DNA of 48,615 nucleotides from Gemmatimonadota bacterium. GTDB lineage: Bacteria > Gemmatimonadota > Gemmatimonadetes > Gemmatimonadales > GWC2-71-9. Positions 1-8,122 of this stretch are shown one piece after another. The notes beneath the pieces are model-generated. The model did not search any database. It was not told the DNA's origin and worked only from the letters and a program-made list of their open reading frames with translations. The stretch spans positions 1-48,615 of the forward strand of contig QHUU01000038.1 of NCBI GenBank assembly GCA_003222155.1, read 5' to 3'. The position numbers and the translations under genes are program-made. Within the stretch, counting starts at the first letter, position 1. Every line of letters starts with the position of its first letter.

Positions 1-18
1 TCAAGTGAGGATGACCGC

Positions 19-624
19 ATGGAGCACGACGACCTGATCACCCGCCGCCAAGCCCTCAGCCGGGTCGCCATCCTGTTGGGCGGCGCCATCTCGGCGCCCA
101 CGCTGGCGGGCGCGCTCGACGCCGCCACGCGGCGCTCCTGGATCGCGCCGCCGCAGGATTGGGCGCCGCGGACGCTCGACGCCGGCCAGCTCGAGCTCGT
201 CGCCGTGATGGCCGAGCACATCGTCCCCCAGACAGACACGCCGGGCGCCCGCGCGGCGGGCGTGCACCGCTTCGTGGACACCTTGCTGAGCGATCACTAC
301 CCGAGCCCCGAGCGCGATCGCTTCGTGGCGGGCCTGGCGGACGTCGACGCGCGGGCGCGGTCCCGGCACGGCAAGACGTTCGTCGAGTGCACGGCCGATC
401 AACAGGTGGCCCTGCTCACCGAGCTGGACGAGGCGGCGTATCCCGCGGTTCGGATCGATTCGCCCCGGGCCTCGGAGACCTGGTTCTTCCGACGCATGAA
501 GGAGCTGACCGTGGTCGGGTATTACACGTCGCAGGTCGGTGCGACGCAGGAGCTGCACCCCAGTCCGTTCGGCGCCTACCGCGGCGACATCCCCTACAGC
601 TCGGTCGGGAGGGCCTGGTCATGA
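19..624 (+). CDS. Gluconate 2-dehydrogenase subunit 3 family protein (small subunit of a periplasmic sugar dehydrogenase)
   Basis: A 201-residue protein with a twin-arginine-like N-terminus (TRRQALSR followed by a hydrophobic stretch, about residues 8-35), so it is probably exported folded. The body resembles the gluconate 2-dehydrogenase subunit 3 family: the LELVAVMAEHIVPQTDTPGA segment and the following helical region fit. Family members have no redox centre of their own; they act as chaperone or hitch-hiker partners that carry a GMC flavoprotein across the membrane by the Tat route. The next gene is exactly such a GMC protein and overlaps the stop codon by four bases (ATGA), so the two are translationally coupled. 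The ATG at 19 has GAGG about nine bases upstream. The gene lies at the window edge, so an upstream cytochrome or operon start may be missing. Confidence 0.88.
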   Translation: MEHDDLITRRQALSRVAILLGGAISAPTLAGALDAATRRSWIAPPQDWAPRTLDAGQLELVAVMAEHIVPQTDTPGARAAGVHRFVDTLLSDHYPSPERDRFVAGLADVDARARSRHGKTFVECTADQQVALLTELDEAAYPAVRIDSPRASETWFFRRMKELTVVGYYTSQVGATQELHPSPFGAYRGDIPYSSVGRAWS

Positions 625-2324
625 TCACGTACGATGCCATCGTGGTCGGGTCCGGGATCACCGGCGGCTGGGCGGCGAAGGAGCTCACGGAGAAAGGCCT
701 GCGTACCTTGATGATCGAGCGCGGGCGCGAGGTGGTCCACCGCAAGGACTACATCACGGAGCACAAGCCGAGCTGGGAGCTGCCGTTGCGCGACGCGCGG
801 CTCTCGGTCGGGACCAAGGGCGCCGAGGAGTACCCGATCCAGGCGCGCACCGGTCAGTTCCGCGAGTCGAACAAGCACTTCTTCATCAAGGACAAGAAGA
901 GCCCCTACATCGAGGACAAGCCGTTCACCTGGATCCAGGGCGACCAGGTCGGCGGCAAGTCCCTCATCTGGGGACGCCAGGTGTACCGCTGGAGCGACCT
1001 CGACTTCGAGGCGAACCTGCGCGACGGGCACGGCGTGGACTGGCCGATTCGCTACGCCGACATCGCGCCCTGGTACAGCTACGTGGAGCGGTTCATCGGC
1101 GTGAGCGGCGAGAAGCTCGGCCTGGCGCAGCTCCCGGACGGCGAGTTCCAGCCGCCGATGGAGATGAACGCCGGCGAGCAGCTCGTGAAGACGGGGATCG
1201 AGCGGGCGTTTCCCGATCGGCACGTGACCATCGGGCGAGTGGCGATTCTCACACAGCCGCTGAACGGCCGGCTGCCGTGCCACTATTGCGGCCCGTGCGA
1301 GCGCGGCTGCTCGACCGGCTCGTACTTCTCGACCCAGGCGTCCACGTTGCCCGCGGCGCAAGCCACCCGGCGCCTCACGGTGCTGCCGAACAGCATCGTG
1401 CACTCGGTCATCTACGACGCGAACAAGAACCGCGTGACGGGCGTCCGCGTCGTGGACACGGTCACGAAGCAAACGCAAGAATACCAGGCGCGCGTCGTGT
1501 TTCTCTGCGCCTCCACCCTCGCCACTACCCGTCTGCTCCTCAACTCGACGTCGCCCCGCTTCCCGAACGGGCTCGCCAACTCGAGCGGCGTGCTGGGGCA
1601 CTACCTGATGGATCATCACTTTCTGGCCGGCGCGGGGGGCAGCATCGAGGGACTGCTGGACCACTACTACCAGGGCAATCGGCCGAACGGCATCTACATC
1701 CCCCGGTTCCGCAACCTGGGCGACGACGCCTCGCGCCGCGACTTCGTGCGCGGCTTTGGCTACCAAGGCGGGGCCAGTCGCCAGGGATGGGGGCGCGGCG
1801 GCGGCGAGCGCGGGTTCGGCGTGGAGCTGAAGCGCAAGCTGCACGACCCAGGACAGTGGTCCATGGGCATGACCGGGTTCGGGGAGTGCCTGCCGCGCGA
1901 GGACAACTACGTGGAGCTTTCCGACCAGAAGGACGAGTTCGGGATCCCGCTCTTGAAAATCCATTGCACCTGGGGCGACAACGAGCTCGCCATGCGCAAA
2001 GACATGGCCGCGTCGGCCGGGGAGATGCTCGAGGCGGCGGGTTGCAAAAACGTCCACACGTACGATGCCTACAGGGGCAGCGGGCAGCTCGGTGCCGAGC
2101 CCGGGTTCGCGATCCACGAGATGGGAACGGCGCGGATGGGACGCGACCCGAAAACGTCGGTGTTGAACGCCTTCAATCAGGCGCACGACGTCCCCAACCT
2201 GTTCGTGACCGACGGGGCCTGCATGGCCAGCTCCTCGTGCGTGAATCCGTCGATCACCTACATGGCGCTGACGGCGCGCGCCTGCGACCACGCCGTGGAG
2301 GAGCTGAAGCGCGGCAATCTGTAG
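621..2324 (+). CDS. GMC-family FAD-dependent sugar dehydrogenase, large subunit (glucoside 3-dehydrogenase-like)
   Basis: A 567-residue flavoprotein. The N-terminus carries a Rossmann FAD-binding motif (VVGSGITGGWAAKEL, about residues 8-22). The GMC C-terminal catalytic region is present, with HEMGTARMG (His499) and CVNPS (Asn542). A cysteine cluster CHYCGPCERGC at about residues 220-230 (Cys-x2-Cys-x2-Cys-x3-Cys) looks like an iron-sulfur ligand set, as known for FAD glucose dehydrogenases; cluster binding is inferred. It has no signal peptide and would be exported with the Tat-type small subunit encoded just upstream. Pairs of this kind oxidise sugars or glycosides, including glucoside 3-dehydrogenases, and pass electrons to a cytochrome; the exact substrate cannot be read here. 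The start ATG at 621 overlaps the preceding stop; longer in-frame extensions would run through that gene and are rejected. Confidence 0.92.
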   Translation: MITYDAIVVGSGITGGWAAKELTEKGLRTLMIERGREVVHRKDYITEHKPSWELPLRDARLSVGTKGAEEYPIQARTGQFRESNKHFFIKDKKSPYIEDKPFTWIQGDQVGGKSLIWGRQVYRWSDLDFEANLRDGHGVDWPIRYADIAPWYSYVERFIGVSGEKLGLAQLPDGEFQPPMEMNAGEQLVKTGIERAFPDRHVTIGRVAILTQPLNGRLPCHYCGPCERGCSTGSYFSTQASTLPAAQATRRLTVLPNSIVHSVIYDANKNRVTGVRVVDTVTKQTQEYQARVVFLCASTLATTRLLLNSTSPRFPNGLANSSGVLGHYLMDHHFLAGAGGSIEGLLDHYYQGNRPNGIYIPRFRNLGDDASRRDFVRGFGYQGGASRQGWGRGGGERGFGVELKRKLHDPGQWSMGMTGFGECLPREDNYVELSDQKDEFGIPLLKIHCTWGDNELAMRKDMAASAGEMLEAAGCKNVHTYDAYRGSGQLGAEPGFAIHEMGTARMGRDPKTSVLNAFNQAHDVPNLFVTDGACMASSSCVNPSITYMALTARACDHAVEELKRGNL

Positions 2325-2331
2325 CTGACCG

Positions 2332-4260
2332 ATGCAGACGATTGCGACCCTCGTCGCGCTGGCAGCGGCTCTGGCGGCCGGCCAGGGTCCGAGAAACCTG
2401 CTCACCGGTGGACTGAGCGAGCAGGCCCTAGCCGCCGCCCTGCTCCCGGCGGCCCACTGGCATCCCTATCCCACCATCCGGGACAGGGCCGATTGGGAGG
2501 CGGTTCCCCCGGAGATTCGCGCCGGGTTCATCCAGACAGCCGGCCAGTATCTGGGCACGACCTGGGAGCGCATCCCGGCCACAGTGACGTTGCAGTTCAT
2601 CCGCAACGGGAACCGCTCGAACTACGATGCGATAAACACCCGGCAGCGTGAGAAGCTGGCGACGCTGGTGCTCGCGGAGGTGTTCGAGAACGAGGGACGC
2701 TTCCTGGACGAGATCGCCGACGGGATCTGGGCGATTTCGGAACAGACCTTCTGGGGATCCACGGCGCACCTCGGCATGCAGCGCGCCGGGAACGGGCTGC
2801 CCGACGTCACCGAGCCGATCGTCGACCTGTTCGCCGCGGAAACCGGCGCGTTGCTCGCGTGGACCGATTACCTGCTCGGCCCCCGGCTCGACACGGTGTC
2901 GCCGCTGCTGCGGAAGCGTATCCGCGCCGAGGTCGACCGCCGCGTTCTTACGCCGGCGCTACAACGCGATGACTTCTGGTGGATGGGGTTCGGCGAACGC
3001 AAGAACGTCAACAACTGGAACCCGTGGATCAATTCCAACTGGCTCGCTGCCGTCCTGCTGCTCGAGCCTGACCCGCAGCGTCGCACTGCGGCCGTCCACA
3101 AGATCATGCGCTCCCTCGACAACTTCATCAATGTCTATCCGGACGACGGCGCCTCGGACGAAGGCCCGGGGTACTGGGGACGGGCCGGGGCGTCGCTGTT
3201 CGACAACCTGGAGCTGTTGCGCAGCGCGACCAACGGCACGGTCGACATCTACCGTTCGCCGCTCGTGCGCAACATGGGGCAGTACATCTACCGGGTCTAC
3301 ATCAAGGACGAGTACTTCGTCCCGATGGGTGACGCCGCGGCGAAAATTACGCCCGACGCCGAGCTGGTGTATCAATACGGGAAACGCATCGGCGATCCGG
3401 TCATGCAGGGATTCGGCGCGCTGCTCGCGCAACGCCGCGGCCCCTATCGACCCGGCGCTTCTTCACCCGGACGCATCCTCCCGGCGCTGCTCGTGGCGCG
3501 TGAGGTCGCCACGGCAAACGTCTCCGAGCCACTGCCCGGGTCGGTCTGGCTGGCGGATCTCCAGCTCATGGCGGCGCGGTCCGTTCCCAATTCGGCGCAG
3601 GGGTTGTACGTCGCCGCGTGGGGCGGCCACAACGCGCAGAGCCACAACCACAACGATGTCGGCAACTTCATCGTGTATGGGGATGGTAAACCGGTGCTGA
3701 TCGACGTCGGCGTGGAAACCTACTCGGCCAAGACGTTCAGCCCGCAGCGTTACGAGATCTGGACGATGCAATCCGCCTACCACAACCTGCCGACCATCAA
3801 CGGCATCATGCAGGGGGCCGGACGGGAGTTCCAGGCGAAGGACGTGTCCTTCAACGAAACGGCGAACCGGGTCACCTTTTCGGCCGACCTCGCCCCCGCC
3901 TACCCAGCCGAGGCGGCGGTGCGGCGCTGGCAGCGGCGCGTCACCCTCGACCGCAAAGCGTCCGTGGTGGAGTTGGAGGACCGCTACGAGCTGAGGCAGT
4001 GGAAAGAGCCGGTGCGCCTGAACCTCATGACACTACTGAGCGTGGACACCGCCAGGCCGGGCGAGGTTCGCCTCGGCGGTCGCTACCTTCTTACGTACGA
4101 TGCACGCGAGCTAAAGGCCGCCGCGGAGGAGATCCCGGTCTCCGACGAGCGGCTCCGCTCCGTGTGGGGCGACCGGCTCGAGCGGCTCGTGCTCACCGCG
4201 CAGGGAACGGGACTCAGAGGCGGTTACCGAGTGGTGCTGCGTGATGCGAAGCGATCCTAG
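2332..4260 (+). CDS. Secreted heparinase II/III-like polysaccharide lyase
   Basis: A 642-residue protein with a short signal peptide (about residues 1-17). It has an alpha-helical toroid N-terminal half followed by a beta-rich heparinase II/III-like domain. Typical landmarks are NNWNPWINSNW (about 227-237) and HNAQSHNHNDVGNF with His438, His440 and Asp442, which in the family lie at the catalytic and metal region. Members cleave uronic-acid-containing polysaccharides by beta-elimination; the substrate here (pectic, alginate-like or glucuronan) cannot be told from sequence. It begins seven bases after the GMC dehydrogenase stop, so it probably belongs to the same transcript. Its TAG stop shares bases with the stop of the convergent GH127-type gene: the two genes end tail to tail with a four-base overlap and no room for a terminator. 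Confidence 0.85.
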   Translation: MQTIATLVALAAALAAGQGPRNLLTGGLSEQALAAALLPAAHWHPYPTIRDRADWEAVPPEIRAGFIQTAGQYLGTTWERIPATVTLQFIRNGNRSNYDAINTRQREKLATLVLAEVFENEGRFLDEIADGIWAISEQTFWGSTAHLGMQRAGNGLPDVTEPIVDLFAAETGALLAWTDYLLGPRLDTVSPLLRKRIRAEVDRRVLTPALQRDDFWWMGFGERKNVNNWNPWINSNWLAAVLLLEPDPQRRTAAVHKIMRSLDNFINVYPDDGASDEGPGYWGRAGASLFDNLELLRSATNGTVDIYRSPLVRNMGQYIYRVYIKDEYFVPMGDAAAKITPDAELVYQYGKRIGDPVMQGFGALLAQRRGPYRPGASSPGRILPALLVAREVATANVSEPLPGSVWLADLQLMAARSVPNSAQGLYVAAWGGHNAQSHNHNDVGNFIVYGDGKPVLIDVGVETYSAKTFSPQRYEIWTMQSAYHNLPTINGIMQGAGREFQAKDVSFNETANRVTFSADLAPAYPAEAAVRRWQRRVTLDRKASVVELEDRYELRQWKEPVRLNLMTLLSVDTARPGEVRLGGRYLLTYDARELKAAAEEIPVSDERLRSVWGDRLERLVLTAQGTGLRGGYRVVLRDAKRS

Positions 4261-6743
4261 CGCGTGGCGTCGCCACGAATCATCCGCAGCGCGAAGACGG
4301 TGGCGATCTGGCTCCCGGCCTTGGCCTGGAACCGCACCGTCACCCTGGCCTTTCCAGCGACTAAGTCCTGAGGAATCCGATACTCGACATCGAAGAACTG
4401 GTGCGGGTCCGAGAGCCGGAGCGCCTGGTCGGCCACGCGCCGACCGTCGACTTGAATCTCGAACTCCGCGGGCGTGCCGCGCCGGTCGCCACTGTAGTAG
4501 GTCGCGAGCAGCACCATCGGATGTGCGGACTCCACGGGCACGTCGTAGGAGAACCAGCTCGTCCCTCGCCGTCCCGGGCGGCCCAGGATGCGCTGCGGCA
4601 CAGCGCCCTCGCCAGCCTGGTAGTTGAACTGACGCTCGAAGACGACTTCACCGGGCTCGAGGTACGCCACCGTGGCCGCTTCGAGCCGCCGCACCCGCTC
4701 GGCCTCCGCCGCGTATTCGGCTTTCTTGGACTCCCACTCGCCCGGCGTGAACAGGTCCCAGTAAGTCGCATAGGTGCGGCGGTGCAGGCGGTAGAACGGC
4801 ACGAACTCCACGGCCCGCTCGTGCTCCGTGGCGTCGGGCTCCCGGCCGACGCCGTCCGTGCGGAAGCGCACCGGAGTCCCATCCAGCGGCTTGAGCCACT
4901 CGGCGACCGGCCGCTCGGCTGCGACGAGCACAGGCACCTTGGGCGGCGGCTGAATCGCTTCGCCTTCCGCCGGTTCTCGCGACCGCTCCGGCCCCAGGTC
5001 GCCCGCCAGCACGAGCGGACCCCACATGAGGGACGCGCGGCGCGGATTGTCGGCGAGGGACTCGACGCCGAGGGACTTGGGTAAGGTCACCTCTACGGTG
5101 TCGCCGGCCCGCCAGGTGCGCTTCAGCTCGACGTACGAGCTGACGGGATACGCGTAGCCGTACTGACGGCGCCCACGCGCCGTGTCCCGATCGACAATCT
5201 CCGTTTCGTCCTGCCGCAGCGGCTCGCCGTTGAGCTTTACGGCGAACCCCGCGCCCGCCCAGTAGGGACGACGCAGGGCCAGGGTGAAATGCCTCGGGGC
5301 TGCCGGACTGAGCACGAGCTTCGCCGTCTCCCCTTCGGGGAATCCCGTGTCCATGGCCAGCCGCGCCCGGGCCGCGGCCCACTCCGCCGTCGAGGGCGCG
5401 TAGAGACTCACCCACAGCTTGTCGCCGGCCTCGTAGTAGATGCCGTCGCCGTGGAGGGCGTGGCTCTCCATTCCCGTCCCCACGTCGCAGGTGAAGCCGT
5501 GGAACATGTCCTGGTACTCGTGCTGCACGCCCCGGCCGACCGGAACCATGTAGCACACGCGGCCGTCCTCCGGGTCGATCGACGCCATGATGTGATTGAA
5601 CAGCGCCCGCTCGTGGTAATCGGCGTAGTGCGCGTCGGGCTCGAGGGCGAAGAGCTGTCGCGTTAGCTTCAGCATGTTGTAGACGTTGCACGTCTCGCAG
5701 GTGCGCCCGTCGATCAGGTCGCTCAGCTTGTCGGGCGGGCCGAAGTACTCGTCCTTGCCGTGACCGCCGGTGGCGAAGCTATGATGCTGCGCCACCTGAT
5801 CCCAGAAGAAGCCCGCCGCCAAGAGGTCGGCCGGGGCGCCGGCGTAGACGAAGCGCTTCACCGATCCGAGCAGCTTGGGGATCTGGGTGTTGCCGTGCGT
5901 GCCGCCCAGGTCGTCCTGGTGGCGCTCCAACGGCTCGATGAACGCCCGGTGCTCGAACTTGTAGGAGAGCCGGAGCCAACGCTCGTCACCCGTGTCGGCA
6001 TACAGATCGGCCATCACTTCGTTCATGCCGCCGAATTCGGTATTCAGCATGTGCTGGATCTGCGCGTCGTCGAGCCCCGAGAGCACGCGCTCCGCCCACG
6101 CCGCGAACTTGATCTCGACGGCGAGCGCTGTGCCGTTACCCGTGTAGCGGTACGCGTCCCGCAGACCGGCGTACATCTTGTGCAGGGTGTACCAGGGGGA
6201 CCACTCCCCGTTCAAGTCGAAGGCGGCGGAGCGGATCTCCCCGCGGGCGAGGGCGGCGAACGCCTTGCGCCCTCCCTCGAGCGCGCAGAGGTAGCCGTCG
6301 CCGTGAGCGCGCTGCACGGCCGCGAGCTCCTGGACCATGTACGCCGCGCGCTGTTTCAGCCTGGCGTCGCCCGTGGCCGCCCACATCAGGCTCACGGCCG
6401 AGAGGTGATGACCGGCGATGTGGCCGGTGAGATTGCGGCCTCCGCCGTCCCACCCACCGTACGGCTCGGCTTTCGGCGCCAGGCCGGCGCGCTGCCGGTA
6501 ATACGCCAGCATGCGGTCGGGCTCGAGCGCGAGCAGGTACTGCCGATCGAGCTCCTGTGCATGTTTTAGCGGCCCGCCCGTCAAGCGGACGGCGCTCAAG
6601 GGGAGGGGGCGGGCCCGGAGGACGGCTCGGCCGCGGGGACTGTGTGTGGCGTGGTCTCGGGCCAGAACCGGAAAGCCGCCTAACAGCGGCACGGCGCCCG
6701 CGCCAAGACCGAGCTTGAGGGCGTTCCGGCGGGAAAGCGTCAT
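4257..6743 (-). CDS. GH127/GH146-type beta-L-arabinofuranosidase (DUF1680) with an altered cysteine pair
   Basis: An 828-residue exported enzyme with a Tat-like signal (SRRNALKLGLGAGA, residues 4-17). The DUF1680 helical-toroid domain is recognised from YGGWDGGGRNLTGHIAGHHL, NGEWSPWYTLHKMYAGLRDA and GRTCETCNVYNMLKL (Glu350, Cys352). A C-terminal beta-sandwich extension covers about residues 700-825. The family removes terminal beta-L-arabinofuranose, as in HypBA1, where a Cys nucleophile sits in a zinc site made by Glu338, Cys340, Cys417 and Cys418. Here the corresponding Cys-Cys is Cys419-Asp420 (FTCDVGTGME), so one expected zinc ligand is Asp. Activity is likely but not assured. The start overlaps the stop of the GntR regulator gene (ATGA), placing it last in the SusC-SusD-plug-GntR unit. 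Its Tat signal implies periplasmic action on imported oligosaccharide. Confidence 0.9.
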   Translation of the reverse strand: MTLSRRNALKLGLGAGAVPLLGGFPVLARDHATHSPRGRAVLRARPLPLSAVRLTGGPLKHAQELDRQYLLALEPDRMLAYYRQRAGLAPKAEPYGGWDGGGRNLTGHIAGHHLSAVSLMWAATGDARLKQRAAYMVQELAAVQRAHGDGYLCALEGGRKAFAALARGEIRSAAFDLNGEWSPWYTLHKMYAGLRDAYRYTGNGTALAVEIKFAAWAERVLSGLDDAQIQHMLNTEFGGMNEVMADLYADTGDERWLRLSYKFEHRAFIEPLERHQDDLGGTHGNTQIPKLLGSVKRFVYAGAPADLLAAGFFWDQVAQHHSFATGGHGKDEYFGPPDKLSDLIDGRTCETCNVYNMLKLTRQLFALEPDAHYADYHERALFNHIMASIDPEDGRVCYMVPVGRGVQHEYQDMFHGFTCDVGTGMESHALHGDGIYYEAGDKLWVSLYAPSTAEWAAARARLAMDTGFPEGETAKLVLSPAAPRHFTLALRRPYWAGAGFAVKLNGEPLRQDETEIVDRDTARGRRQYGYAYPVSSYVELKRTWRAGDTVEVTLPKSLGVESLADNPRRASLMWGPLVLAGDLGPERSREPAEGEAIQPPPKVPVLVAAERPVAEWLKPLDGTPVRFRTDGVGREPDATEHERAVEFVPFYRLHRRTYATYWDLFTPGEWESKKAEYAAEAERVRRLEAATVAYLEPGEVVFERQFNYQAGEGAVPQRILGRPGRRGTSWFSYDVPVESAHPMVLLATYYSGDRRGTPAEFEIQVDGRRVADQALRLSDPHQFFDVEYRIPQDLVAGKARVTVRFQAKAGSQIATVFALRMIRGDATR

Positions 6744-7486
6744 ACCGAACCTACATCTGGGCGGCCGTCTTTCTCGGCGGCGTCACCGCTCTGGGCCGCG
6801 TAGTACCGCCGCACGAACGGTTCCTGGTAGCTGAACGACCAGTGCACGTCGCGCAGCAGGTCCGCCGCGGCGCCCACGTTCCCCTGCTCCAGGCAGCGGA
6901 CCATGGCCTCGTGCTCCTCCACTGAGGCGCGCTCCCACTCGGGCACGAAGCCCTTGAGCCGGGGGAAGTCGTAGAGGCGCTGCTTGAGCAGGTGGACCTG
7001 CCGGACCAGCTCGGCGTTGTCCGACAGATTCAGATACGTGTCGTGGAACGCCAGGTTGGTGTCGTAGAAGCGAGCGAAGTCGGATGCGTCCAACGCCCGA
7101 ACCATCTCGCAGTTCAGCTGGCGCATGCGGGCCACGGTCTCGGCCGTGACGCGGGTAGCGACGGACCGCAGGGTGGTGGATTCCAGCGCGCCGAGGATCT
7201 CGTAGATGTGCCTGATGCGGTCCAGGCTGAGCGGCGCGACACGGACGCCCCGGCGGTTATGAATCTCGACGAACCCCTCACATTCGAGACGCAGCAAGGC
7301 GTCGCGCAACGGGGTGCGGCTGATCCCGATCTCTCGCGCCAGGGCATTGAGATCGAGGTACTTGCCGGGGCGGAGGCGTCCGCGGTTCACGAGCGCCCGG
7401 AGGCGGTCGTACACCTCCTCGCGGAGCGAGCGGAGCGGTCGCTTCACCCGGCGTGCGGCTGCGGAGCGAGGGGGCGCGCTGGTCAT
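6740..7486 (-). CDS. GntR/FadR-type transcriptional regulator
   Basis: A 248-residue DNA-binding regulator. The winged helix-turn-helix is at about residues 18-85 (EEVYDRLRALVNRGRLRPGK, then LAREIGISRTPLRDALLRLE). An all-helical FCD ligand-binding domain follows (about 90-225), with the Asp and His residues typical of the metal site in FYDTNLAFHDTYL. FCD regulators usually repress sugar- or uronate-utilisation operons and release DNA when a pathway intermediate binds. It is the only transcription factor in the window and sits inside the SusCD/GH127 unit, 31 bases after the plug-domain lipoprotein gene and overlapping the GH127-type gene by four bases. Autoregulation of this operon is therefore likely. 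Two CTGATNNATCAG palindromes upstream of the SusC gene have the size and symmetry of GntR-family operators. The start ATG at 7486 has GAGGCG upstream. Confidence 0.93.
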   Translation of the reverse strand: MTSAPPRSAAARRVKRPLRSLREEVYDRLRALVNRGRLRPGKYLDLNALAREIGISRTPLRDALLRLECEGFVEIHNRRGVRVAPLSLDRIRHIYEILGALESTTLRSVATRVTAETVARMRQLNCEMVRALDASDFARFYDTNLAFHDTYLNLSDNAELVRQVHLLKQRLYDFPRLKGFVPEWERASVEEHEAMVRCLEQGNVGAAADLLRDVHWSFSYQEPFVRRYYAAQSGDAAEKDGRPDVGSV

Positions 7487-7517
7487 CAGTTTCGCCTCGT
7501 GGTAATGATGATCACGC

Positions 7518-8021
7518 TTAGCGCTTCAGCCTAATCAAAATGACGCCGTTGGCTCCCAGGCTGCCGTAGATCGCCGTGGTGCTCAGGTCCCTGAGAACGG
7601 TGATGCTTTCCACATCGTGCGGATTCAGCCCCTTCAAGGCCAGCCGGATCGCTCGCGGATGCACCGGCATCCCGTCAATGACCAGGAGCGGCTGGTTCGA
7701 CGCGTCGTCACTCTGAAGCGATTGAAACGCGCCGCGGATCCTGAGCCGGATCTCCCCGCCGGGTAGCTCCGTCACCTGCAGCCCCGCCACGTGTCCCCGC
7801 AGCATGTCGAGCACGTCCCGGAGATCGTCGCTTTCCTGCGCCGGGACGCTGGTCACGGCCCCGGTGCTCTTCGCCGCCTCCTGCGCACCGTAAGGGACGG
7901 GGATCGAGTCAGGTTCGTGGCTCGGGGCTGGAGCGCCGGCGTCGGATCGACCAGGGGCACGGCTGCATCCGGGCACGAGCAGCATCATGCACCAGGCGGC
8001 GGAGACCAACGCACGGGCCAT
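7518..8021 (-). CDS. Small lipoprotein consisting of a stand-alone TonB-receptor plug domain
   Basis: A 167-residue predicted lipoprotein: the signal peptide ends in LVPGC with Cys19 as the lipidated residue. A low-complexity linker follows (about 20-60), then a single plug-like domain. The domain aligns by eye with the plugs of the three SusC proteins here: LRDVLDMLRGHVAGLQV, PLLVIDGMPV, LNPHDVESITVLRD and AIYGSLGANGVILI all have direct counterparts. No beta-barrel follows; the protein ends in RLKR exactly where SusC plugs lead into the barrel. It lies between the SusD gene (101 bases upstream) and the GntR gene. It could be a plug remnant of a lost receptor, or a real accessory lipoprotein binding SusC, SusD, TonB or glycan. 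The intact lipobox and open frame favour a functional gene. The ATG at 8021 is preferred over a TTG at 8081 because it gives a clean signal peptide. Confidence 0.75.
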   Translation of the reverse strand: MARALVSAAWCMMLLVPGCSRAPGRSDAGAPAPSHEPDSIPVPYGAQEAAKSTGAVTSVPAQESDDLRDVLDMLRGHVAGLQVTELPGGEIRLRIRGAFQSLQSDDASNQPLLVIDGMPVHPRAIRLALKGLNPHDVESITVLRDLSTTAIYGSLGANGVILIRLKR

Positions 8022-8122
8022 ACGGGCTGCCGACCTAACCTTCCCGTCCCCCAGCGCCGCACGCCGCCGCCGTGCTGGCAAGCGCCACCGCTCGGAGGCT
8101 TCTCGCAGGCATGGTCATCGCC

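Noticed and set aside
594-2405. Long antisense open frame opposite the GMC dehydrogenase
   Set aside because: Low-complexity Arg/Ala/Gly/His-rich protein with no recognisable domain; GC-rich codon bias opens such frames opposite real genes.
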